A stretch of 64,000 nucleotides of DNA from Procambarus clarkii. Lineage: Eukaryota > Arthropoda > Malacostraca > Decapoda > Cambaridae. A program made the translations under genes and the position numbers. The DNA is taken from assembly GCF_040958095.1 (NCBI RefSeq), contig NC_091227.1, positions 20,094,819 to 20,158,818 on the forward strand, written 5' to 3'. Positions 32,201 to 45,000 of this stretch are shown here, one piece after another; the stretch's first letter is position 1; every line of letters begins with the position of its first letter. The notes beneath the pieces are model-generated. The model was not told the DNA's origin. It searched no databases and worked only from the letters and a program-made list of their open reading frames with translations.

Positions 32201-35200
32201 GGAAACAGCTGATTACTTCATGTCAATGTCATTACACTGCAAACACCAAAATAATATTTGGCAAATGTTTCCATCGATCCTTTAAATTTCTACAGAGGAA
32301 GATTCTACCGGTGATCTAAAATCGAATATAGATTGAAGCAATACATTAAAAGTATAGGATCAAGACACCCATTTATAAAGGCTAGCAACAATATTGGGAC
32401 AAATATATATATAAAAAGAGGAATTATTGACAGCCTATGATAGTTACACATAAATCAATTATATATACAGTATAGAAACACATTTAATACAGTATAGTTA
32501 TATATTTTTTTGTTTACTAACCTGTGCAAGTCTGCGAACCATTGTTGTGGCCTCCTCTAGTGTACCAATTATGGACTGGGTTTCCACCGTTTCCCCACCC
32601 CCAAGTTTGCTGGTGATTGTGGTCAAGTCTGGACCAGTGTAATCTTCTGTTAGTTGCCCAGCTGATGGTCTTGTAATAATCTCAATACCTTGAGCCACCA
32701 ATAATGCCCCTTGTTGTAGAAGTGCTATATTACACAAAGTTTGTGGATCAGCATCAAACACTGACTGAAAAAATATTAAATTATTATTTGCTAAATAATT
32801 TGTTTTACACCATTTCACCTGGTACACTATATTATCCATGTACAGTACCTTTAAATTTGATTTGCATGATTTATTTAATTACACAACTTTTACAGGAACA
32901 TAACTTCAGTGGAAATCAAGGGTCGCCTGTAAACAGCCGAGCATAAAATTAGAGCCCCATGCTTAGATACAGTAGTCCAGATGGAGGTGCACCAGAGATT
33001 TGCAGAGCTAATTAACCATATTTTTTTCTTTAAGTCAAAGGTGCATCTAATTATTCCTAAAGTTATGTTAGCTATTTTTTTTTACAGCAGCTCCTATTTG
33101 TTGAACAACTTTCAATGACTGGTGGATGATAACCCTAAGGTTGTTCTCTTCCTCAATCTGCTGCATGGTTCTGCAGACCCACCAACTAGCCACCTTATTT
33201 AAGCAAATCAAAATCGATGTAAAATGAAACAAATGAGTTTCTTGGAATACAGTATGTGGAATTCAAGAGTATGGGTTTGTAACTATTCACTAAACTGTGA
33301 CCACTCATTTAGTTTGAGGAACATTATTGTACAGTATTATACTGTATTACAATAAGACATTAATATATAGGGGAACTTTTTGTTCTTCAAAATACAATAC
33401 AAAATATATAAATATTGGCTCATACAATTTAAATATTTGTTTTAATTTATTTAAACAAATTAAAAGAGGTTTACCTGGTATAGAGTTCCATACTGAGTGG
33501 CTAAATTGTTAAAGTCTCGAGCTGATTTTGCAAGTTGCTGTGATACTCTGCCACACCTTAAGAGATCATCTCTTGTTGATGTTGCTAAAGATGCAGCAAT
33601 AGCCGGGGGAGGGGCAGTGCGGAGAGAGAGGCAGGCGTGGAGTAGCTGAGCGTGGCACATGAAAGTTTCAGCCCTAAGTCTCACATACTCTTGACAGAAA
33701 GTCATAGGCTGATTTGATGTGCTTGCAGCCTTTAAAAAACAAAAAAAAAAATGAAAAGTACACATTTATAAACACACAGTATGGCAATATAACAAAAGAC
33801 CTTAATTATCAATAATCAAGATAAAGTATCAGTAGAAAGTGTTGTCAGTCTGATTACATGGCTCTTAGAAAAGACATTAGGAAGTATCAAAATGGGTTGG
33901 TCATACTAAATGAACAAATAATAGAATGATATACTGTACAGTATCTGAAAGAATTCTATAAAAGGGAGGAGGCAGCGGCCAAGAAATGCTGGTTAGACAT
34001 TGTGAGTAACTATGTGAGAGAGTGAAGTGTGAACACAGCACATGTAGAGGAAGGATATATGATTAAAGAGGATACAATTTGTTAAGATAGAGCAATAAAT
34101 ATGCAGTCATATGAAGCAGTGCTGCTGTGTATGTTTTGTTGTAATGTGGCAATATTAGTTATATGGTGTTCACATCATGTGTTAAATGGATGGGTATCTT
34201 TTTGACTATCATTAACCATATTGCTCTCCTATTTCTTCTGTATTTCTTCTGGGTGTTTATCTCCCGACTTAATGAAAAATGAAAATGGCATAATGATGAC
34301 AACCTTTAATATGGTGTAATGATTATAATTCTATTGACTTTACAACACTATGTGTATCTTAAACCAATTTAATAAAAAGTTACATTAATAAATTTGAAGG
34401 CAATTCAATATTCATCATGCATCTAACATTGATCTGCATAAATTTATCTGAAGTTCATTACCTTTAGAGCCGAGAGTGCTCGGTGGAGGTGAGTGTTTGC
34501 TGCTGTGAGATTATCTGCTCTGTCACCTGCTGCTACTGGGCAGGCTTCACCAAGACTCACCTCCCCCAGAGCCGAAACCCAGAAATGTTGTTGGTCGGAG
34601 CATACACGCCAACTTAATACTCCATACATCCCAGCAGCCAGGCTATGATGGCCATACCTATTTTAAATTGTATGTAGAAAAGTTTTGACTTACTGAAAGC
34701 AATACATTTAGTTTAATACTATTACTGATACTATACTTTTGAAAATAATGTATGGCTTAATTCTTTAGTCATATTTTCCATTGTCTAACATTTTTTCAAG
34801 ATCATGGAAAGTTAATTAAAATTGTGCTAAGCAATGTCAAACTTTATTATTATTATTATACTGCAGCTTTAAGGAAGACAGTAAACAGGATTCTTTCTTC
34901 CTATGAAATGTTAAAAACTATAATTTCCACAAACCTTGATGCCTGTCGTGCCATACAGAATGCTGCCCATTGATCAACACATTTACTTGCTGCCACTACA
35001 GCTGCTTCTGCTTGACTGGACCAGACGTGGCCATGGAACACTTGCATAACCAGCGTGACAAGTGTAACCTGGGTTACATGAACATATTATATTGTATGCT
35101 AGTCAATGTAATCTTCAGAACTAATAGCAAGCAATGTATAAATAGTATGTATTATCGAGGTCGTCCCCCCAAAAACCGAATTACTGACCCCGCCCAGGAT

Positions 35201-38200
35201 GCAACCCCACAACAAGCTAACTCTCGAGTACCTACTCACTGCTAGGTGACAGAAGCATTAGATAAAAGGAAATGTGCCCAACCATTTCTGTCCCGCCCTA
35301 GATTCAAACCCTAGATTCTTGATTGTGCGTCGAGAACGAATCCAACTGCACTACCAGGACCAAGTAATATATACCAGTACAGTGAAGTAATACCAAGAAA
35401 TAATTGGCTTGAGAGCTTTGAATAATAATCTTCAAAGTACTGGATGGTCTCAAACATTTTTCTATTGTAAAGAACAGAAAAAGGAGAAAATAATGAGTGA
35501 TGCTTTGTTGGCAAAGCGAAAGAATATGGAAATAAAAAAAAATTCACTTCAAGTTTCATAAACTGTGCCCATTTTGTAAAATTAAGGCACACCAATTCTG
35601 TAAATTTTAACTACTGTTGAATCCCTAAAATTCATGTTGTATAGTGTTTACATTGCGACAAATTACAGACTAAACAAAATTATTCTGAATTTTATCAAAA
35701 TAGTTTCAAATAACCTACCATTAATTTGGTTTTGTGTGGACTGAGTGGTGCTTCAAGTGTAAATTTTTGAATGAGTTTCAAAATTGGTGTCAGATGTGGC
35801 GTTAGAACTTCACCACGACTTCCCCCGAGGGATGCTAATGCCTCACACACCAGCTGACATCCACAAACTATAGAAACAGTAAAAAAAAAATGAAATAAAT
35901 ATCTTCACAAATTTATAACAATAAATTAAGTAATAAAGTCACAACTTTTACTTTTATTTCTCTCAGATTCTTTATCCCATGCCTTCACTTCTCACTATGT
36001 CATAATCCACATCTTTTCCAAGATACCTTAGATATCCCTTAAAAAATCCACTACATCAAATAAGCCTTTACAAGTTTCCATTAATTTTTTATTGTTCACT
36101 TTAACAAATTTTTGTAAGTTCCACATTCAATATTATTGTTTATTAACTTTCTGAAAATAAAATTGATCTGTTTGACTCAGCTTCTACAAGATCGTCATTC
36201 ATCTGTGAGTTGTATGCAAGGTGAGGACCAAAATCCAACGTGTAGTGATGGAAATGAATGCATGCATGGTTGAAGTGTATACCAAGATTTTAATTGGAAT
36301 ATAGAGTAAGGTGTCTGGATTTTATCATTATTGTTAACAAATATATTCTGAATGAAAACATTACACTATTTTCATTACTGTTTAATTAAACTGCAAACAT
36401 AAGAAGACTGTTGTATAAAGCGATTTATGCATCAACACGTAAAAACTGAAATGGACCCCCACCAACTGACACATGGGGAATGCAAGCCAAGGTCAAGTTC
36501 TTTTTCTAATGGCAATAAGATTTGCATTTTGTATAATTGACATTTTTCATACTACCAAAATTTGCAATCTTGTAAGATTTTAGTTTGTTTTTGTATTATA
36601 AATCTAGCACTCAAAAGGTCAATAAAAGTGACTAACCTGATAGTATGCTGTCTGCCAGGATGTCAGTCAGAGTGACGGCTAAGTCACTCATGATATTTGA
36701 TTTAGTCTGGGCTAGTAGCACAGTACACACCTTACCAAAGAAAAATATGCAAAGATTAAATTTTAAAGCCATGCTAATCATACTAACATTACAGTAATAA
36801 TGAAATATGTAAAAGTCTCTTAAGTATAATATGGTTTTGTGCAGTATCAAAAAGTGTGGTGGGTTGACCCTAAACTTCATCCACTGAAATTAAAAAGAAT
36901 GTACTGTACATGCATACCAAACACGTCCGAAGACCAGCAGGAATGAACCCCTCGGGGCCAGGCTTGGCAGCATCATCAACCTGTGATGCACTGACAACAC
37001 TCTGCAGAAGACTCAGAGCAGCACAGTGAGCCTCTTCACACACTACACTTGTTTTCTGCTCCTCAAACCTTCGGGCGAGACAAAACACATGCAAGATAAA
37101 ATGTGCTTAACTTGTGTGCAACATTACAAACATGCTTCTTAACAAGGTACAAACAAAGAGAGTTTACAGTACCGTACAGCATTATAAACAAGACAATGCT
37201 ATAAATGTCAAGGAGAAACACTGCTACTTACATATAGATAGCTATGTTGGTAAACAGCTGAATGGCTCTGCATGCCACATGAATGTTACTGTCGTACACA
37301 CACTCTCGGCACAAGTCTACAAGGGCACATTCTGAAATAATTCAAAGTTAAACTTGAAAGTAGTTATATACAAAATGTATAAATATAAATGTGGATATAT
37401 ATACATAAATAACACCACTGAAAGGTGGGTGGTCAATGGTCTTTTTACAACTCTTTAGTTATGACAATTCTTAAATTCATATTTTTCTGGGATACACATC
37501 ACCACTAGTGTACTCACCCAATTGTGCTTGCGGGGGTTGAGCTTGAGCTTTGGCTCTTTGGTCCCGCCTCTCAACCATCAATCTACTTGTGTATTCCTGA
37601 GCTTCTCGAGCTCTATCATATCTACATTTGAAACTTGTGTATGGAGTCAGCCTCCACACATCACTGCCTAATGCATTCCATTTACTTACTACAGTACTCT
37701 GACGCTGAAAAAGTTCTTTCGAATGTCTCTGTGGCTCATTTGGGTACTCGGCTTCCACTTGTGTCCCCTTGTGTCTGTACCACCCATGTTAAATAATCCA
37801 TCCTTGTTTACTCTCAATTCCCCTGAGGATTTTGTATGTGGTGATTATATCTCCCTGAGCTCCTCTGTCTTCCAGCAATGTGAAGTGCAGTTCATGCAGC
37901 TTCTCCTCGTAACTCATGCCTCTTAGTTCTGGGACTAGCTTAGTTGCATACCTCTGAACTTTCTCTAGCTTTGTCTGTGTGTTACTTAAGAATTAAATCT
38001 TTACACATGACACAAGCAAACCTGTCTAATCTAGTGTAATTGTGAACAAAATAAATTATAAAATGAATTGAGGAACACAATGTAAATTTACAAAGAACAC
38101 TTTGGATAGTATAAAAAGCAATTTAACCAAAACAAAAGAATAGGTAAAAAGACTACTTGTAATTAAAAAATTCCTAACAACTTCTGCCTTACATGTATGG

Positions 38201-41200
38201 ATGTGTTAAAGTTAAATTTAATAATTCTGACACACTTATTAGCTCCATAGGCTATACACTGTACTGCTTATAAGCTTTCCAAATGGCTAATCCAAATATT
38301 AAATCCTGTTGAAGGAAAGGTAACCGACTCCAATGTAATGAATAAAGTCGACTTTGTTGATAAATTAAGTAAAAAGAAAGACATTATGGCACCATAATAG
38401 TTTTGATATCCAAGAGTATGAATTCACTAATGCTAAACTGTAATAAAACTCAACTAAAGCTTCAATATTGCTAACATTAACAACCTACCAGGAGTAAGTG
38501 TGATGCGAGGCAGAGCTGGAGCTGCAGTCAGTGATGCCAGAACAGAGAGGGCTGTTGTAGTCATAGCAGGATTGTGGCGAGAAGATCGAGTAAACTTAAC
38601 CAGTGTTTCCACGTTGTCTGCAGACCAAGCATGTGGTGCTGCCCCTGCTAGGAACCCAAGCTCGCCAAGGACTGCTTGACGGACTCCAATGCGTGCCTCA
38701 CTCTCCAAGTATCCAATTAAGAGGTCAACCTGTAACAAAACAGAACAGATTTTGGAATTAAAGAATAAAAACATAATTTGGGAAGGACTCCTACTTAAAA
38801 GAGACACATGGAGTGATGAATAATTGGGTAATACTATACTTCATATTGGTATTTTATCTCCATCTTTTGCCTAGAAGAAGGCAACTAGACATAATGTTCT
38901 CTAATGTCGAGAAAGAGGTAAACAACCTACCAAGAAATGTGAAGTGTGTGGAAAAAGACAGGGGACACACACTAGACCATTATATCTTATATTTTGTGAA
39001 AACTTAACCCTTTAGAGACAGATCTAAACTTATCACACCTGAACTAAACAGAAAATGGCTTATAATTTTATTGCTATTGATAAAATATTAAAAATTCCTA
39101 TGCTCTATATATATATTTTGCTCACATGATGAGTATGGGGTGAACAAACCAGTACTGCTGATGGGGGTAGAAGAAAACATCTTTAATTGGTTATCTTGAT
39201 AACATTAAAGAAAACAAAACAAAAACTATCTTTAACATAATAAGATCTGAATGCAGAGGAAGTATGGAAACTAATTTTTATTATATATCTGCCTCGGCTT
39301 TAGCTTGGACACTCAAAATTCTGTCTGGAATTAATTGCAAAACACATGCATCAATATCCAATGTCAGTACAGCTTAAACATATACCTTTGAGAGCTAGCT
39401 CAGAAAAAAAAATTTCTATAATAATAATCACAGATATAACCTTTAAAGATACACATTTTTTGGAATACTGTAAAACAAGTTTACACAATAATATTAAGTC
39501 TCATTAGAATAAACCTTCACTGTAATGATGCATTAGACAATCTCTAGAAGCATTCACAAACAATGTGCTCTGAGAATGTAAAAATTGGCTGTGAAGAATA
39601 AATACATTTGGTTTAATACATTCTTTCATGTCACTCTACCTTCCATACTCTATAGCATAACACTCGACTAACACTTCCACACATGGTACATAATGGGGAA
39701 CTATTAGCTCCACACTTGATAGTATAACAGAATTAGTGCTTCAACAATTTGTAGCATCACAAAGAATTTATACTACTGCAATCTGTATCATCATGGGGAA
39801 CTAGTACTCCCTCATTCAGCATAATAACCAAGGGAGTTCCTCACATATTTCAGATATTAAGTGTAAAGATATAGTCAAACAAAATGTCAATCATCCATTT
39901 CCTGCTAACAACCTGCTAAATGAATGAGACTACCTATAGCTCACCTGCCGAATGAATGAGAATATTTGTAACTCACCTGCTGAGGAATGTCCACCAGAAT
40001 ATGAGCAGCCAGTTGTGTGAGCGTGTGTAATGTTGTAATCACCACTCGCTGTGTTGGGTACTCCTTCAATAGCTCCAGGCACAAACTCCGCACCTTAAAT
40101 AGTACGGTAATTAATTTATGTGGAGACGATTATTCATCAAGCCATTTTTAATAATCCAGATGGCTATTAATTAAAATTTTATTTTAAGCTCCTGAATAAA
40201 AACCATATATTTGTTTACTCAAAATGAATTCTTAAAAATGTTACATAATCAAATTTACAACTTTATTCAGTATAATTTAAATGTGCAACAAATGTACCAA
40301 ATACTACTTTTAACAGTATCAACATAAAGTCCCTCAGTACTTGGATCAAAACCTTGCCAAACAATGGATGATGATAATAGTTATGTAAGACAAAAAGGGA
40401 AAGAGGGAAGAGGAGGAGGAATAAGAAAGAGGACATAGAAGAGATAGTGGTGATAGCAACTACTTGTTCATTGTACATAAATGAACTGGTATACGTAGGA
40501 AAAGTTATTTTGTCCTATTGGAATTATACCGAAATACATTTCTAAAACTGGAACTAAACAACCTAGCTTAACCTGTCCTAGGTCTAAATAAGCAATTCTT
40601 AGCCTAATACAAGACATCTTAGGTCAAATTTAGTACATATTTTTACTTGATTGACTTGAGAATGGTCCAGGACGGACCGAAACGTCGTCGTCCCTTCACC
40701 TTCTAGTGTGTGGTTTGGTCAATATAATTTAGCCACGTTATTGTGACTCATCGCCTGCATATTTGTGTTTTAATAGGCCTAGGGAAAGCTTAAGCTTGGT
40801 TCTTACCGTCCACAAAAATAATATAGTACAAAACATGAATTTTTTCTGGGTACAATAGGTAATTTTTGTACGTCCAACCAAACGTTGCTACACATACTAA
40901 TCATTTTTGGAAGAGACTGATCTCAGCAAGATAATATAATACAGAACAAAATTATGATTCAGCAGTTGCTCCTTCCATACCCTGAATATTCATAATACCA
41001 AGTTATTCTTACAGTTGCAGCAGTTTCAGCATCATGATGCATGTGTTGAAACACTTGAATCAGCTGTAGCTTCACATCAACTGGTGTTGCCAGTCCTCCA
41101 ATCATGTGGATGAGACGTTCACACATGTTCATAGCAAATGTTCTGTCAAATATATTACTGCTATAACTTTTGCAGCACTAAAAAAAAAAATGTTAACTAT

Positions 41201-41970
41201 TTCTCATGTAAGATATTTATCAGAAGTATAAAATGAATACACCATGTAATTATTATATTAATAATTGACACCCATAAAATATTCAAAATCCATACTTAGA
41301 TTTTGCAGCATATTTTTCTGCAGCCATTATAGCAGCCTGAAGCTCCACCGATTCCTTAGCATCTAGGGCTTCACGGATCAGATGCTGCACTCGTCTGTTC
41401 TCTCCCACAACCCCCGACATCCATCCCAGAGTACGAAGAGTGAGGGCCCGTGCCAACTGCGGGTTAAAAGAGAGAACAGCCATTACAGGAAAATCTTCAT
41501 ACATAACATTTTATTTTTCTTGACTGAATAATGTCATTATAAACGGATTATTCTTAGAAAGAGATACAGTACAGTCTAGCTCGGTTCATTATAAAAACAC
41601 AAAATGCTCATACTCTGCCCAAGTAAAACCATTGTCAATCATGCCATTGTGATTTCAATGCGATGATACTGCAAGTTTATTATATTTTTTATTTACAGAG
41701 CTTTAACCCATTTAGTCAAATTAATGGAGAAAGTAATTTAACATGCCATATTTGTCAGTAATACGTAATACTGACCAATAGCTTAATGGACCTTTTGTTA
41801 TCATTTTTATAAATTGGGAATGGTTACCACTTCTTATGTCTGCAAGGTTTTCTTTTGTAAAGATGCATTGAAAATAATCTGCAGTGGGAAGCTAAGCTTA
41901 TGAGCACCTTTTTTCAGTACTCAACTGCTTTGCTTCTACTTAAATCATCAAGTTATATATATATATACTG

Positions 41971-42020
<50 letters not shown>

Positions 42021-45000
42021 ATCACTTACACTAAGTGCTCTAAGTTATGCTCTTAAGTCCATAGTGTATCTGGTGCTGTGAAATCCTGCTTTGTACAAAC
42101 ATACAATAATTCCCAGTAACATTCCCTTTTAAAGTGAAATCAATCTGTTATTTCCTTTTCAAATTACCGTTCTCTTATGTCTTAATGACTGACATTTAGT
42201 CTCCATTAGAAGACAATCACTTTTGCTTTATGAAGGCAAGTATAGTTGGAAAAATATTTATTTTCTGAAGACATCCCTATAGCTCGTCTGTATAATTACC
42301 TAAGTATAGTTACAGGATGAGAGTTAGCCAGTACACCTCTTTTCACAAACATTAAAATAATGCCCCTTTTCACACAGAATACACATTCATTTACAGCACT
42401 GTTCTCTTTACATTATATAGCTAAATAATAAAGATTATAAATAAAAGAACTAATGTTACCTATGATACATCATTATTATATAACCTACTATCCTAGGTAT
42501 CAAAGTTTTCCAAACATAAATGAATCCTTCATAAAATGGTTTACATATACAGAACTTACCAATTGGCTAACCTTAAGCAACAGCCTACAAATACAGTACT
42601 AAGAACAAGCAGAAAAATTTTATATAAAATGTTTGTTATCTTCAACTCACTGGATCATTTGAATGCATGACAGTTGTAATACGACGGAGGAACTCATCCA
42701 CATTAATGAGCTTATCTAAATGCCGTCCACACGATTCCACCACTTCAACAACACAGACACGCACAAAGTTGCTCCTGAAATGAAGTTATAGTAAGCTTAT
42801 TTTGTGAAAAAACCCTACAGTACTAACTTGATTTATTAACAACAATGGAAGATGAAGCAAAATCATGAATAGGAAATAAAACTGACTTCGCTCAGGCAAG
42901 AAAACAAATGCAGATCTTTTCCTGGAGAATTCCACAGTGGTTTGGTAAGGGGTAAGTTAAAGTGGAATTTGATAACTCAATAAAGTATGGTACACGAGAC
43001 ACTTGATATAAAAGATTGAGGAACACGTTACGAATGTACACAGTCTACAATGTGTAGTCATCATATGTCAAACATCTGTGTTTCTATGTATTTACGTATG
43101 TAGGTTAGCTTAGCATTTTAAAAGCACCGAATCGCCTTCTGTGGTTGATTGTTCAATAAACCCCTGAACTATATGTTTAACACATCTCTAACCCTGTCCA
43201 TGGAGGACAGAAGAAAATGTATATATGCTGATTAGCATTGTAAATGTGTGGCCACATCTGTGGTAGAAAATAATAATAATAATAATAAAAAAATCATATG
43301 TCAAACTTCTAGCCACTGTAGTTATCATCATTTAACGATTTTTGTTATTACTGCCTACTTTTGTATTAATGTAAATACTGTATGATCATAATACATCTAT
43401 AAAAATGTAATGGAGATAATAAATACTCATGAAAAAAATTGATCTTGTTTTGTAATTGCAATGCAATGATAATAATAAATAATAACCTCATTGCAATAAT
43501 ACAATGAGGTTATCATTTACTAGGAGCCTGGGGTTATTGTCAGATAACAATTTGCTCTTTACCACCAGTGTTTCAATCCATTCTCGGATGACAAAACCAG
43601 AGAGAATTTGAGCAAAGGGTTGGGTAGAGAAGAAAGTGTCTCAGAGGAGACACTTCCTGAGCTGTGCCAGGAATGCAAGAAAGGTGTACATAAGTAATGT
43701 AGACTTACAGTACAGTGTACTCAATTATATTGTAAAGTATTTTTAGCACTGTTTATCAGACATCTGTACATAAATATATTCAATGCAAACTCTATATTAT
43801 GTAAATTAATGAACAAAGCATCAAACCACTGAAATTGAACATTTGAATTGTCTCCCCATACCACTGTCGGCAAACAACGCATCTGGCATTAACAGCTTCA
43901 ATGACCTCGCCATCAGGCCTCCGTGTACAGCTCACCAAACCAACGACATTTTTTTTTTTTTTTAGTTTTTATCTTTTTCCTTTATTACACAAATGTATCC
44001 CATGAATAATGTTTGTTGTGTTTTGCTCACAGACAAGGAAACAATTTTCATGATTTACCACATTTTGAGTTAAAAGCACCTCAGTATTTCTGTACTGTAC
44101 TGTATTTTACTTTCTACAACTGTGATGCTCAGAATGTTGTATCAAACAATACATGACAAGGTATGCATACCAAAGGAGTGTCTTTTTTTTTCCCCATGCA
44201 AAATACAGATCACAATATCATGCTGGAACAAATAAACACTTTTCACATCTATAATGAGTTGATTTAGCATTTCCTTCACCAAGGCACTGTACATCATTTT
44301 AGGTATAAAAGTTTTCATAACTTTGCAAACACTAACTATGACAAGTGCAAACAGCTCCATTCTATACACGATACATAAAAATACAAACTCACCCCGGTGT
44401 CTCCTGGCGGAATACATCAGCCAATTTCAGTAGAGCAGAGTTAATTAGGATAGGAAATGGGTATTTTTCAAACAGTGCTGGAAATTTAGATATAGCTTCA
44501 CACTGTTCTCCTGTTCTCGATGATTTCAGCCCTGGAAATCACAAATACAAAATTTTATATGCAATGGAAATTCTGCCTAAAACTCTTTAAGACCTGTAAA
44601 GAACTTTTTTCAACGTATTCTTAAACAAATTTGCATAATAATCACAGGCAATATGACTGCTAAGCTTAAATTTTGTATTACTACCCATATCTTGAGGTTA
44701 TCTTGAGATGATTTCGGGGCTTTAGTGTCCCCGCGGCTCGGTCCTCGACCAGGCCTCCACCCCCAGGAAGCAGCCCGTGACAGCTGACTAACACCCAGGT
44801 ACCTATTTACTGCTAGGTAACAGGGGCATTCAGGGTGAAAGAAACTTTGCCCATTTGTTTCTGCCTCGTGCGGGAATCGAACCCGCGCCACAGAATTACG
44901 AGTCCTGCGCGCTATCCACCAGGCTACGAGGCCCCACGAGGCCCCATGAATATAATTTTTGTATTATGTATTATACAATATTACAGTACCAAAGTTACAA

